From: Desulfobacula toluolica Tol2
GTDB taxonomy: Bacteria; Desulfobacterota; Desulfobacteria; Desulfobacterales; Desulfobacteraceae
Direction of reading: 5' to 3'
Assembly (NCBI RefSeq): GCF_000307105.1
Contig: NC_018645.1
Coordinates: forward strand, 3,495,501 to 3,559,500
DNA: 64,000 bases
The notes under the pieces are model-generated. The model was given only the letters and a program-made list of their open reading frames with translations. It had not been told where the DNA came from and searched no databases. Both the position numbers and the translations under genes were made by a program. Positions 54,097 to 63,627 of the stretch are shown here, piece by piece (within the stretch, counting starts at the first letter, position 1; the number at the start of each line of letters is the position of its first letter).

Positions 54097-54798
54097 ATGC
54101 CCCTTTTCAGATTATCAAAAAAATTAGATTTTCCCCCGGCCTGGCTTGCAAGGTCTGACGGCCTTTTATGCATCGGGGGAGATCTTTCGACCAAAAGACT
54201 GCTGCTTGCCTATGAAAACGGAATATTTCCATGGTTTTCACAAGATGAACCTATTTTATGGTGGTCCCCTGATCCACGGCTTGTACTATTTCCCCAAGAC
54301 ATCAATATTTCAAAAAGCCTGAAAAAGAAAATAAAGAAAAATCTCTTTAATATCAGAGTTGACTCTGCATTTGAACAAACCATTACCGCCTGTGCAAAAC
54401 CACGCAAACATGAACCCGAAGGCACCTGGCTTATAGATGAAATGATAGATGCTTATATAAAGCTTCACACACTGGGATATGCTCATTCCGTTGAAACCTT
54501 TCGAGAAGACAAATTAGTCGGCGGATTGTATGGTGTCTGCCTTGGCGGATCTTTTTTCGGTGAATCCATGTTTTCTTTTGAAAGTGATGCGTCCAAAATT
54601 GCTCTGGTTGCACTTGCAACCCATTTAAAAAAATTTTGTTTTGACCTGATTGACTGTCAGGTTACAACCAGTCACCTGCTTAGAATGGGAGCCACTGAAA
54701 TTTCCAGAAATTCTTTCCTTGGTATCATCAATAAATCTGTTAAAAGAGAAGATATCAAAAACATCTGGAGTCCGGGTGCCTGTCTCACAGTACTTTAA
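54097..54798 (+). CDS. aat: leucyl/phenylalanyl-tRNA--protein transferase
   Basis: 233 residues. ENGIFPWFSQDEPILWWSPDPR (split here as ENGIFPWF and WWSPDPR), GGLYGVCLGGSFFGESMF and DCQVTTSHLLRMGA are the family signatures. It adds Leu or Phe to proteins with N-terminal Lys or Arg, creating ClpS-recognised degrons. Sitting in order clpS-clpA-aat, it completes an N-degron pathway in one operon. Confidence 0.96.
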   Translation: MPLFRLSKKLDFPPAWLARSDGLLCIGGDLSTKRLLLAYENGIFPWFSQDEPILWWSPDPRLVLFPQDINISKSLKKKIKKNLFNIRVDSAFEQTITACAKPRKHEPEGTWLIDEMIDAYIKLHTLGYAHSVETFREDKLVGGLYGVCLGGSFFGESMFSFESDASKIALVALATHLKKFCFDLIDCQVTTSHLLRMGATEISRNSFLGIINKSVKREDIKNIWSPGACLTVL

Positions 54799-54880
54799 CG
54801 TATTGTCAAAAACTTGACAAAAAAGGTTTCAGTACCATTATGTGAGATATATTAGCCCCCAAAATAAGGAGCCCAAAGAA

Positions 54881-55276
54881 ATGCTTTTAAAACTGTTTTT
54901 ATGTTTTACCCTGATCCCAGTTATTGAACTTTATCTCTTAATAAAAGTCGGAACCGTCATTGGAGGGTTCAATACCATTTTACTGGTTATCCTGACAGGA
55001 TTTTTAGGAGCCTGGTTTGCCAGAATAGAAGGCATGAATACCATGATTAAACTTAAGATGAACCTGCAACAGGGACTTATGCCGGCCGAAGAATTGGTTG
55101 ATGCCGTTATTATATTCATTGCAGGTGTCGTACTGTTAACCCCCGGACTTATCACCGATGTGTTTGGATTACTCTTGTTATGGCCTGTGACACGAAATAA
55201 ATTCAAACAAATGGCAAGAAAAAAATTCGATGAGATGCAATTGCAAAACAATATTAATATTACCCGTTTTCATTAA
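54881..55276 (+). CDS. fxsA: FxsA family membrane protein
   Basis: 131 residues from the ATG at 54881 (AAGGAGCCC upstream). Three hydrophobic segments: LLKLFLCFTLIPVIELYLLI, GFNTILLVILTGFLGAWFA and AVIIFIAGVVLLTPGLITDV, matching FxsA. In Escherichia coli FxsA affects phage T7 exclusion by F; general role is unknown. The nitroreductase gene starts 18 nt later. Confidence 0.88.
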   Translation: MLLKLFLCFTLIPVIELYLLIKVGTVIGGFNTILLVILTGFLGAWFARIEGMNTMIKLKMNLQQGLMPAEELVDAVIIFIAGVVLLTPGLITDVFGLLLLWPVTRNKFKQMARKKFDEMQLQNNINITRFH

Positions 55277-55294
55277 TCCCGGGAGGAATCACCA

Positions 55295-55816
55295 ATGTTT
55301 TTAAATCTGATTAACGACAGAAGAAGTATCCGAAAATTCAAAGACAAACCCGTTGAAAAAGAAAAAATAAACACACTGATTGAAGCTGCCTTGAGATCTC
55401 CTTCCTCAAGAAGCATAAACCCTTTGAAATTTATTGTTATTGACGATAAAATCCTGCTTGAAAAACTTTCCAAAGCAAAACCCCACGGTGCAGGATTTTT
55501 AAAAGAAGCTGCCCTTGGAATTCTGGTCTGCGGTGATGCATCCAAAAGTGATGTCTGGATTGAAGATGCATCCATTGCGTCTGTCTTTATCCATCTGGCA
55601 GCACATGACCTTGGCCTTGGCAGTTGCTGGATACAAATCAGAAAAAGAGATTATAACGATTCCAAAACTGCGGAGACTTATATCAAAGAACTTTTAAACC
55701 TTACACAAGATACGATATTGGTTGAATCCATCATTGCCATTGGTTATCCTGATGAAACAAAAAAAGGCCATGCAAAAGATTCCTTACAATTCCATAAAGT
55801 TTCTTTTAATACCTAA
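55295..55816 (+). CDS. nitroreductase-family flavoprotein
   Basis: 173 residues. NDRRSIRKFKDKPV (5-18) and ALRSPSSRSINPLKF (near 30-45) bind FMN phosphate; LGLGSCWIQIRKRDY and ESIIAIGYPDE are the later core. It probably acts as a dimeric FMN oxidoreductase using NAD(P)H; substrate unknown. GGGAGGAATC precedes the ATG. Confidence 0.9.
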   Translation: MFLNLINDRRSIRKFKDKPVEKEKINTLIEAALRSPSSRSINPLKFIVIDDKILLEKLSKAKPHGAGFLKEAALGILVCGDASKSDVWIEDASIASVFIHLAAHDLGLGSCWIQIRKRDYNDSKTAETYIKELLNLTQDTILVESIIAIGYPDETKKGHAKDSLQFHKVSFNT

Positions 55817-55962
55817 AAGTTGCAAGAGAAATTTAAATGTTTTTTATATTCAGTATGTTAATGATTTTTTTACTCACCGAGTTTTATAAAAAAACATTGT
55901 AAATACAACAGGATCAAACGAGCTTGCAATTTTTAAGTAATATTTGAAGCATAAAGGATTGA

Positions 55963-56829
55963 ATGGAAATAAAAGATCAAATTCTGAAACTGGTTCAAAA
56001 AAAAAAAAGCGACCTGCCGACTCTTCCGGTTGTTATTGACAAAATTATCACGGTTGCATCAGATGAAAAAACAACAACCAGGGAACTTGCTGATATTATT
56101 TCATATGATCAGGGAATGACAAACAAATTATTAAAACTTTCCAACTCCATTTATTATGCACAAAAAACAAAAGTCGACACCATAAAAAGAGCCATCATAG
56201 TTATAGGATTTGATGAAATTGTCGGCATTGCTCTGGGCATGGGGATACTTTCCACTTTTACAGACAAATCAGGACTCAGTCTTGATATGAAAGCCTTGTG
56301 GATACATGGTATTGGTGTGGCTACAGTTTCTAAAGAAATTGCAAAAAAAACAAATCCCGAACTTTCAAAAAAAATTTTTATTCCTGCCCTTCTCCATGAT
56401 ATGGGAAAAGTTATGTTTTCCATATATTTCAGGGATGAGTACAGAAAAGTCCGGCAATTTGCCATGGAAAGAAAAAAACCGTTGTATTTTGCTGAAAACG
56501 CCTTATTCAAATTGGATCATGCAGTACTTTCAGCCCTGTTGATGAAACGATGGAATTTTCCCCAATCTATTCTGATGCCCTGCAGGTTCCATCATACCCC
56601 TGATTCTTCCCCTCCAAAATTCAAGCATCACGCTTTAATTATCAATCTGGCGGATTATCTGACGCAAAAGGCAGGGATAGGCCATAGCGGGAATCCTTTT
56701 CCAGTTGCAGTCAAAAATTCTATTCAAAAAGTCGGTATCAATCCATCAATAGCAAAGCTTATCATAGATCAAGTGAGACGAAAAGAAGATGAAATAAAAG
56801 AGTTCTTTAATATCACAACAGATTCGTAA
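55963..56829 (+). CDS. HDOD domain signalling protein
   Basis: 288 residues, mostly one HDOD domain: LPTLPVVIDKIITVASDEKT, DQGMTNKLLKLSNS, the HD-like HDMGKVMFSIYF (near 145) and the later HHTPDSSP. HDOD proteins relate to HD phosphohydrolases and are often regulators that lost catalysis. Here an HD pair (LLHDMGK) and HH are present, so catalysis is not excluded. It stands alone and ends convergent with the YihY gene. Confidence 0.88.
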   Translation: MEIKDQILKLVQKKKSDLPTLPVVIDKIITVASDEKTTTRELADIISYDQGMTNKLLKLSNSIYYAQKTKVDTIKRAIIVIGFDEIVGIALGMGILSTFTDKSGLSLDMKALWIHGIGVATVSKEIAKKTNPELSKKIFIPALLHDMGKVMFSIYFRDEYRKVRQFAMERKKPLYFAENALFKLDHAVLSALLMKRWNFPQSILMPCRFHHTPDSSPPKFKHHALIINLADYLTQKAGIGHSGNPFPVAVKNSIQKVGINPSIAKLIIDQVRRKEDEIKEFFNITTDS

Positions 56830-56834
56830 CACAT

Positions 56835-58106
56835 TTAAATATCTCTAAATTTTCTCTCTCCGGGTGACTGTTTGCAGGCTTTGACAAACTCATGAAGACT
56901 TTCTTCCAGAACTTCAAACTCTATGGTTCCGCCAGCCTGGACTATTTTATCACCTCGTTGTTCAAATGCAGTCAATACATCTGTAATTGTAAGGCATTCT
57001 ATATCGTAAGCAGGGACATACCCCTTGCCGTTCAAGACATTTGCTTCCAAAAGGATATGACAATCAATGAGCTTTGCCAATAATACTTTAACTATTTTTA
57101 ATGGGATCTTTATCTCAGATGCAATTTCAATATCCAAAGCAGGTGTTTCTTTGTTGGCAAACCGTTTCACACAAAGGTGAACGATTCGCAAAACAAGTAA
57201 TTTCTTTAACCGGATACTTATTTTGTCATAATCAATATCCCTGGTTTCCAGTGCTTCTGTATTTTCCCAGGAAAATGCAATTTCAGCCCCAAATAAAACA
57301 ATTGCCCAAGAGGTCTGCAACCATATCAAAAAAAGAGGCAAGGCGGCAAAACTGCCATAAATAGCATTATAATTGGAAACTCCAACCTGGAATTTCAGAT
57401 AGGTCATCTGAGCGACTTGAAATATAGTTCCCGCAATCATACCGCCAGCCAATGCCGCTTTAATCTCCACTTTCTTGTTGGGGATAAAAATATAAAAGAA
57501 AATAAATAATATCCAAATGGGGAAAAAAGGAAAAATATTAAACCCAAAGGAAACCAAGTTTTCGATATTTCCGGGAAGCTTTATATCGGACAAAAACTGT
57601 GCAAGATATGCGGTAATAAAGATGTTGGCGCTGCTTGAAAAAATAACCAGGATACCTGCTGTAATTGAAATGGCGATATAATCAGTAAATTTTCGAACCA
57701 ATGATCTATCGTCATTTACCCACCAGATCTGATTAAATGCGTTTTCAATATGACCAATGAGTTTTATAAGCGAATAAAACAACAGGATAATTGCAAAAAC
57801 AGCCATCAAGGAGCCTTTTGTCCTTTCCAGAAGATTGACTGAAAAAGCAAGAACATTCCGGATAACATCTTCATTACCCGCAAACAATTCAAGAACCTGT
57901 TTTTCCAAAAGCTCCTTAAACCCAAACCCTTTTGCAATACCAAATGCCATAGCCATCACAGGAACAATGGATAACAGCGTGAAAAGGGTCAAAGACGATG
58001 CCCGAAGATCACATCGATCCTTCCTAAACCCTTTGACAGCAAAACAAACAACCTTTATGATCTTGTCATAACTGAGCAAAATATTTTTTTTAAAATTATT
58101 CATCAC
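56835..58106 (-). CDS. YihY/BrkB-family membrane protein
   Basis: 423 residues. Six hydrophobic segments in 1-290 with LTLFTLLSIVPVMAMAFGIAKG, NQIWWVNDDRSLVRKF and NYNAIYGSFAALPLFLIWLQ, the YihY family core; a C-terminal soluble part of about 130 residues looks like a winged helix (IPLKIVKVLLAKLIDCHILLE). Once named ribonuclease BN, the family has no proven nuclease. The ATG overlaps the stop of the SDR gene by 4 nt. Confidence 0.88.
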   Translation of the reverse strand: MMNNFKKNILLSYDKIIKVVCFAVKGFRKDRCDLRASSLTLFTLLSIVPVMAMAFGIAKGFGFKELLEKQVLELFAGNEDVIRNVLAFSVNLLERTKGSLMAVFAIILLFYSLIKLIGHIENAFNQIWWVNDDRSLVRKFTDYIAISITAGILVIFSSSANIFITAYLAQFLSDIKLPGNIENLVSFGFNIFPFFPIWILFIFFYIFIPNKKVEIKAALAGGMIAGTIFQVAQMTYLKFQVGVSNYNAIYGSFAALPLFLIWLQTSWAIVLFGAEIAFSWENTEALETRDIDYDKISIRLKKLLVLRIVHLCVKRFANKETPALDIEIASEIKIPLKIVKVLLAKLIDCHILLEANVLNGKGYVPAYDIECLTITDVLTAFEQRGDKIVQAGGTIEFEVLEESLHEFVKACKQSPGERKFRDI

Positions 58107-59083
58107 CCTTTTTTTAATCTTTGAATTCCCTCTTTTGTTGAAACTTTTGGATAATATCCCAACTCTTTTTTGGCCCTTGAAATATCAAACCAATGAGATG
58201 TAGCCAGTTCCTTTGCAACAAAACGGGTCATTGGCGGTTCTTTTTTAATTTTAAACAGCGAATAGACAAATTCAAAAAAAGATCCTGCAATGTATGCCGA
58301 CTTTGCAGAGACATGTCCTTTTACAGGTGGTAAGCCGGCAGAATCCAGAAAGGCATTGATCATTTCCCATTTTGAAATAGGCTCGTCCTGGCTGACAAAA
58401 TAAACATTTCCCGACAACAAAGGATTTTCCAACAGCTTTTGAGATGCCAGGATATGAGCATCGGCTGCATTATCAACATAGATGGTATCGACCAGATCAT
58501 CTGTTCGCCCTACCCTTTTTAATTTATCAGCCTTATTGACAATGCGCGGCAGCAGATGCTTATCTTCCGGCCCCCAAATCAGGTGAGGACGAATAATAAT
58601 GGTATTCAACCCCTTTTTCACAGCCTTTATGACCAATTTTTCAGCCATGGCTTTGGTTTCAGGATAAGGTGCCAGATAATTTTTCGGGTATGGGACGCTT
58701 TCATCAACATTTTCCATATCATATTCATCAAATATCACACTTGGGGAACTGGTATAAATCAATTGTTTAATTTTATTTTCCAGACCAGCGGCGATAACAT
58801 TTTGGGTTCCTGTCACATTTACCCGGAAAAAATCCTCAAAAGGCCCCCAAATTCCTGGTTTTGCCGCAACATGAAAAACAGCATCAATATTTTTGAAGGC
58901 TTTTACAAGGGCTTTTTTATCGGCTATATCTCCTTGTATCTGTCTAATGCCCATTTTTTCAAGATCAGGATAAAACTTGCGTGAAAAAGAAGTAAGATTT
59001 AATTTTTTATCCAATAATTTTTTAAGAATCGCTTTACCTAAGAAACCGCCACCACCAGTAACCATTATATTTTTTATTTGCAT
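58103..59083 (-). CDS. NAD-dependent epimerase/dehydratase (3-beta-HSD-like extended SDR)
   Basis: 326 residues from the ATG at 59083 (AGGTGGAG upstream). Dinucleotide motif VTGGGGFLGKAILKKLL at the N-terminus; the active site has Tyr and Lys in YPETKAMAEKLV (YxxxK near 145) and NPLLSGNVYFVSQDEPIS beyond. Best fit is the 3-beta-hydroxysteroid/NSDHL-like SDR group; substrate unknown. It is coupled with the YihY gene. Confidence 0.88.
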   Translation of the reverse strand: MQIKNIMVTGGGGFLGKAILKKLLDKKLNLTSFSRKFYPDLEKMGIRQIQGDIADKKALVKAFKNIDAVFHVAAKPGIWGPFEDFFRVNVTGTQNVIAAGLENKIKQLIYTSSPSVIFDEYDMENVDESVPYPKNYLAPYPETKAMAEKLVIKAVKKGLNTIIIRPHLIWGPEDKHLLPRIVNKADKLKRVGRTDDLVDTIYVDNAADAHILASQKLLENPLLSGNVYFVSQDEPISKWEMINAFLDSAGLPPVKGHVSAKSAYIAGSFFEFVYSLFKIKKEPPMTRFVAKELATSHWFDISRAKKELGYYPKVSTKEGIQRLKKG

Positions 59084-59234
59084 TCTCCACCTTTTTTTAT
59101 TTGCCGCTGCTGCATATGAAAAATGAGTATTCTCAATGCCTGATGTTGTGACCAAGCTTTTCAGATGATTATAGCATATTTAATTTAGACACAACAAAAA
59201 AGTCCCTCTTATCAAAATTTCTGTTAATCTTCCC

Positions 59235-59263
59235 TTGACAAAAATAAAATTTTGAAGTAGTTA
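59235..59263 (+). promoter_or_regulatory. promoter of tRNA-Gly
   Basis: TTGACA (59235-59240), 17-bp spacer, TAGTTA (59258-59263), about 18 nt before the tRNA. Confidence 0.6.
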
Positions 59264-59280
59264 AAACAAACTTTTGCTGA

Positions 59281-59355
59281 GCGGGAATAACTCAGTGGTA
59301 GAGTGCGACCTTGCCAAGGTCGAAGTCGCGGGTTCAAATCCCGTTTCCCGCTCCA
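59281..59355 (+). tRNA. tRNA-Gly (anticodon GCC), with encoded CCA
   Basis: 75 nt; acceptor GCGGGAA with TTCCCGC, anticodon loop CTTGCCAAG with GCC, T arm GCGGGTTCAAATCCCGT, discriminator T and CCA. Confidence 0.97.
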
Positions 59356-59467
59356 TCTTTCATTTTATATAAAACCACTTCAATACACTGTAATAGTTAA
59401 GATTTTTAATCTTTGTTGCGGCAGACAATTTTACTATATATGTTATATATAAAATTCTTTGATAATA

Positions 59468-59540
59468 CCAATAGTGACTTTTATTATTTGTTGTGGGCAA
59501 ACCCGGGTAAAAGACCAAGTCTACTCATGGAAGTTTCTCA
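59468..59540 (+). repeat. dispersed stem-loop repeat, copy C
   Basis: AATAGTGACTTT, ATTTGTTGTGGGCAAAC, AAAGACCAAGTCT, CTCATGGAAGTTT. The GGGC/GCCC stem is weakened here to GGGC/ACTC. It lies about 67 nt before the NUDIX gene at 59608 and reads in the same direction. Confidence 0.72.
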
Positions 59541-59607
59541 GAGCTAATCAATCAATAAAAGGCTTCAAAAACAAACAAAAAATCTTGAAAAACAAAAGGA
59601 CAATTTT

Positions 59608-60219
59608 GTGACCGAGACCGTTTTATGCATTAAAAAAGAGCTGTTACCTGAATCATGGGTACAACAAAAAAGTGTCGTGCCATTGGATCTGGATCTGTTT
59701 ATTAAAAAATGTTCTATTGCAGGATTTAAATTTATCGACCGTCCTGATGCTGAAAAATCGACCTCTTACAAGCAGATTATTCCCTATATCATCCTTCAGA
59801 CCAGAGATTTAAAAAAAACTGCTGTTTATAATAGACAGGGAAGTGAACAAAGACTTCATGATCTCTGGTCCATTGGAATCGGGGGACATATCAATCCTGT
59901 TGACAGGGAAAAAGAAAACGACTCTTTTGAAAAAATCCTGATGTCAGGCATGGAACGCGAATTAAAAGAAGAACTTTATAAAAGGCCTGAAGGAGAGTTG
60001 CCCAGTTTTATCGGAGTAATCAGTGAAAACATTACAGATGTAGGCAAAGTTCATCTGGGTGCTGTTTTCAGGATACTTACAGATTCTCCTGAAAACTTTT
60101 TACCCGGACAAGAACTGTTTCAATTTTCATGGAAAAAAACAAAAACCCTTGACCGGTTAAATTTGGAATTATGGTCTACGCTCTCATTAGACCTTATATC
60201 TGCTCAATTAAGAATTTAA
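59608..60219 (+). CDS. NUDIX-family predicted phosphoesterase
   Basis: 203 residues with a GTG start supported by AAAAGGA 7 nt upstream. A Nudix box is visible, GGHINPVDRE at 92-101 and MERELKEEL at 115-123 (REUxEE core present, spacing a little longer than canonical). This matches the COG4112-like group of predicted phosphoesterases; substrate is unknown. Its 3' end overlaps the TrpR-like gene by 12 nt on the opposite strand. Copy C of the dispersed repeat is directly upstream. Confidence 0.75.
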   Translation: MTETVLCIKKELLPESWVQQKSVVPLDLDLFIKKCSIAGFKFIDRPDAEKSTSYKQIIPYIILQTRDLKKTAVYNRQGSEQRLHDLWSIGIGGHINPVDREKENDSFEKILMSGMERELKEELYKRPEGELPSFIGVISENITDVGKVHLGAVFRILTDSPENFLPGQELFQFSWKKTKTLDRLNLELWSTLSLDLISAQLRI

Positions 60220-60468
60220 CACCTTTAATACAAGGGAATCTTTATTCTTTAAAATCTTTGACCCCCTTGTAATCTTACACAGGCTTATACCATATTTTTC
60301 TGCAATTTTCCGCTGGGTCAGTCCATGGTGAAGATCCTTTAAAAGCTTCCACCGCAATGAAATATCATCCAGTTCGGCAGGCGTGAAAATATCCTCAAAA
60401 AAACGGTTTAACTCCTCAAGGTTATCGATTGATAATATTACTTTCAACAATTCTTGATCAACTGCCAT
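60208..60468 (-). CDS. TrpR/YerC-family DNA-binding protein
   Basis: 86 residues, all of it a Trp-repressor-type helical domain: FEDIFTPAELDDISLRWKLL and the helix-turn-helix GLTQRKIAEKYGISLCKITRG. Tryptophan-sensing TrpR and the broader YerC/YecD group share this fold. No trp gene is adjacent, so the ligand is unclear. It follows the ammA gene at 74 nt in the same direction and may be co-transcribed. Confidence 0.85.
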   Translation of the reverse strand: MAVDQELLKVILSIDNLEELNRFFEDIFTPAELDDISLRWKLLKDLHHGLTQRKIAEKYGISLCKITRGSKILKNKDSLVLKVLNS

Positions 60469-60542
60469 CCATCACCTCGTCTGTGTGTTGTTTTTTATAA
60501 AAACCAACGTGTTATATTTTGTTCAAAAAAAACATACCAGTG

Positions 60543-61118
60543 TTACTCTTCAAATAATTGAACCTGATAAGTATAGACACTCAGGTCACCGCACTTCCAT
60601 GCATTTGATGACAATCCGGCTTTCATACACAGCTGCGTTAAAAATGATTCAGGATCTTGAAGCTGCTGCCATACCTGGGGCAGGAAGGTTGCACTGTGAT
60701 CCTGCTTTTTGATTATCACACCATCAATATCAGGCCTGAGCCTTGCAATCAGATCATCGGCATCCGTGTAATCAAGTTTTTCAGGGCGGGTCAGGATACT
60801 GACTTCAATGGTTGTATGCTTTAACTCTTCATAGGACAGCGGGCTGAATCTTGAATCATTAAAGGCTGCATGTTTTGCATTTTCCTTGACCCCTTTCCAA
60901 ACTGTTTTAACCGGTTCAATATTACCGATACATCCTCTTAAATTCCCTTTTTTATGTAAAGTGACAAAAGTTCCACGGCTTTCTTCCAGGACTAAATTTG
61001 AAACCTTCATCTTCAACTCGTCATAATCTTCATTTTCTTTTCCAAACTCTCGTAGAATATTTTCTCTTGCAAGCTTTAAAAGCAATATCCCATCTTGTTT
61101 TGATAGTTTCTCCGTCAT
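60543..61118 (-). CDS. AmmeMemoRadiSam system protein A (AMMECR1 domain)
   Basis: 191 residues from the ATG at 61118 (TGGAGA upstream). The AMMECR1 domain has GNLRGCIGNIEP (near 82-93) and AFNDSRFSPLSYEEL (near 108). These proteins occur with a memo-like protein and a radical SAM enzyme; those partners are not in the window. Function unknown. It follows ald by 22 nt. Confidence 0.9.
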   Translation of the reverse strand: MTEKLSKQDGILLLKLARENILREFGKENEDYDELKMKVSNLVLEESRGTFVTLHKKGNLRGCIGNIEPVKTVWKGVKENAKHAAFNDSRFSPLSYEELKHTTIEVSILTRPEKLDYTDADDLIARLRPDIDGVIIKKQDHSATFLPQVWQQLQDPESFLTQLCMKAGLSSNAWKCGDLSVYTYQVQLFEE

Positions 61119-61140
61119 GTATTTTTCTCCATTTAACGAA

Positions 61141-62250
61141 TCACAACATGCTTTCAAGAGCAGTATAATTCATGCTGAATGCATCGGCAACCGGTTTGCA
61201 GACAAGCTTGTCACTCACATAGTTCACCCCTTTTGCAAATCCGTGGTCTTTACAAACAGCCTTCCATCCATTATTAGCTATTTTCAATGCATACGGCAAA
61301 GTTGCATTGGTTAATGCAATGGTGGAGGTTAGCGGGACAGCGCCCGGCATATTGGCAACACTATAGTGGATAACCCCGTCGACTTCATAAACCGGATCAC
61401 CATGGGTTGTCGGCCTGGAGGTTTCAAAACATCCGCCCTGATCAATGGCCACATCAACTATGACCGATCCTTTTTTCATGGTGGACAGCATCTGTTTTGT
61501 AATCAGCTTAGGAGCTTTGGCACCGGCAATAAGGACAGCCCCCACAACCAGATCTGATGTCTTTACAAGATCTTTGATAAGTGCAGGAGAAGACATTAAG
61601 GCCTGACAATTGGCCGGCATGATTTCCGACAGATAGCGCAGGCGGTCCAGGTTCATATCGAGAACGGTCACATTGGCACCCATACCGCAGGCGACCCGGG
61701 CCGCATGAATCCCAACCACCCCGCCGCCAATAATAAGAACGTTTGCCGGTGGAGTTCCGGTCACCCCTCCCAGAAGCAGTCCTCGCCCCCCAAAGGTTCT
61801 TTCAAGATATTTTGCACCCTGCTGGGTTGCAAGTCTTCCTGCCACTTCACTCATTGGTGCCAGCAGGGGTAATTTGCCATTACGGTCTTCAATGGTTTCA
61901 TAGGCGATCCCGATTGACCCTGTTTTCAACAGAGCATGGGTCAGGTCTTTATCCGCAGCAAGATGCAGGTATGTAAAAACAATCTGCCATTTTTTAATGA
62001 GACTGAATTCAGATTCCTGGGGTTCTTTAACATGCATGACCATATCAGAAATACCGTAAATTTCTTCAGGAGTATCAAGAATGGCAGCTCCGGCTTTGAT
62101 ATAAAGGTGATCCTCAAAGCCGGAACCAAGACCGGCATTTTTTTCAACATAAACCTTATGTCCATTGGTTTTCATCATATCAACCCCGGACGGCGTCATA
62201 CTCACACGATTTTCCTGGGGCTTGATCTCCTTGAGAATTCCTATAATCAT
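61141..62250 (-). CDS. ald: alanine dehydrogenase
   Basis: 369 residues. Pyruvate-site Lys and His lie in the N-domain (KNAGLGSGFEDHLY, HVKEPQESEF), and NAD binding in NVLIIGGGVVGIHAARVACG (near 168-187). It interconverts alanine and pyruvate with NAD, which ties to the pyruvate made by malic enzyme. It lies 6 nt after purB, forming a purB-ald-ammA run. Confidence 0.95.
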   Translation of the reverse strand: MIIGILKEIKPQENRVSMTPSGVDMMKTNGHKVYVEKNAGLGSGFEDHLYIKAGAAILDTPEEIYGISDMVMHVKEPQESEFSLIKKWQIVFTYLHLAADKDLTHALLKTGSIGIAYETIEDRNGKLPLLAPMSEVAGRLATQQGAKYLERTFGGRGLLLGGVTGTPPANVLIIGGGVVGIHAARVACGMGANVTVLDMNLDRLRYLSEIMPANCQALMSSPALIKDLVKTSDLVVGAVLIAGAKAPKLITKQMLSTMKKGSVIVDVAIDQGGCFETSRPTTHGDPVYEVDGVIHYSVANMPGAVPLTSTIALTNATLPYALKIANNGWKAVCKDHGFAKGVNYVSDKLVCKPVADAFSMNYTALESML

Positions 62251-62256
62251 CGGCTG

Positions 62257-63627
62257 TTACTCCTTGCTTAAATAAGTTTGAAAATAGGTGTCAACCAAAT
62301 TTTGTGCAAGCCCGATATAGGTCTCAGGGGTCAATTGCTTCATTCGTTTTTTAAAATCCAGCGGCACCTTTTCAAGGTCGTCAACAAACTTCTCCAGATC
62401 TTTTTTCTCAATTTTCTTCCCTCGGGTAAGTTCTTTCAACCTCTCATAGGGATTTTCTTCTCCAAACACCCTCATGGCGGTCTGGAAAGGCTCTGCAAGA
62501 AGCTCTTGATTATTATCAAGATCTTTTTGGATCACTCCATCATTCAATTCTATCTTGGACAACCCTTTTAATGAATTTTTCACTCCAATGGCAAAATAGC
62601 CGAAGGCAGACCCAAGACTTCTTAAGACAGTGCTGTCACTCAGGTCTCTTTGAAATCTGGATTTTTGCAGTTTTACACACAAATGTTCCATCATTGATAT
62701 GGCAATCCCCATGTTGCCTTCACTGTTTTCAAAATCAATGGGATTTACCTTATGGGGCATGGTGGAGGAACCGGTTTCACCTTTTTTTACGCGTTGTTTA
62801 AAATAACCCTGACTGATGTAACCCCACATATCCCGATCCATATCAATAACGATTGCCGCAACCCTGATCATGGCATGCAAAACAAATGCAATAGAATGAT
62901 TCGGATTTACCTGGGTGGTAAAAAGGATAGGTGCAAGTTTCAAATGGTTTGAAATAAACCGTTGTGATGCCTCAATCCAGTTAATTTCAGGATATACAAA
63001 ATGATGCGCATTATAATTTCCGGTTGCCCCGTTTATCTTTGCCTGAACCCGGCTTTGATCCATAACATCCGCTTCCTGTAACATCCGCCAGGCAAAATTG
63101 ATAAATTCTTTGCCGACTGTTGTGGGGGTTGCCGGCTGACCATGGGTTCTTGCCATCATTGGAACTGACTTATATTGCAAAGCTTTTTGCTCAATATCGG
63201 CAATAAGCTGTCTTAACAGGTTTGTTGCAGCCTTTTTGCCTTTTTTCAGCATCAATGCATAGGAGGTATTATTGATATCATCTGATGTACATGCAAAATG
63301 AACCCACTCTTTGATATCTGAAAGACCCAAGAGATCCAGCTTATCCTTTATGAAATATTCAACTGCTTTTACATCATGGTTTGTCTTTTTTTCAATTTCT
63401 TTAACATTGCGAGCATCTTCCAGATCAAAATTCTGGGCAATCTTATCCAGTTTTTCAGTACTCAGGTCGTTAAATGGTGCGAGCTTCAAATCGGTTAAAA
63501 TGAATTTAAGCCATTCAATTTCAACAAAGACCCGGTGCTTGATCAAACCATACTCAGAAAAAATATCTGCAATCTCTTTTGTCAATCCTGCATATCGACC
63601 ATCTAAAGCCGTCAGTGCATTTATCAT
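62257..63627 (-). CDS. purB: adenylosuccinate lyase
   Basis: 456 residues from the ATG at 63627 (GGAG upstream; a GTG 12 nt earlier is possible). The fumarase/aspartase signature GSSTMPHKVNPIDFENSE is near 290, and TSDDINNTSYALML near 115 and MARTHGQPATPTTVGKE near 160 complete the active site. The length and ending match the Escherichia coli-type PurB. It releases fumarate from adenylosuccinate and SAICAR, in purine synthesis. Confidence 0.96.
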   Translation of the reverse strand: MINALTALDGRYAGLTKEIADIFSEYGLIKHRVFVEIEWLKFILTDLKLAPFNDLSTEKLDKIAQNFDLEDARNVKEIEKKTNHDVKAVEYFIKDKLDLLGLSDIKEWVHFACTSDDINNTSYALMLKKGKKAATNLLRQLIADIEQKALQYKSVPMMARTHGQPATPTTVGKEFINFAWRMLQEADVMDQSRVQAKINGATGNYNAHHFVYPEINWIEASQRFISNHLKLAPILFTTQVNPNHSIAFVLHAMIRVAAIVIDMDRDMWGYISQGYFKQRVKKGETGSSTMPHKVNPIDFENSEGNMGIAISMMEHLCVKLQKSRFQRDLSDSTVLRSLGSAFGYFAIGVKNSLKGLSKIELNDGVIQKDLDNNQELLAEPFQTAMRVFGEENPYERLKELTRGKKIEKKDLEKFVDDLEKVPLDFKKRMKQLTPETYIGLAQNLVDTYFQTYLSKE

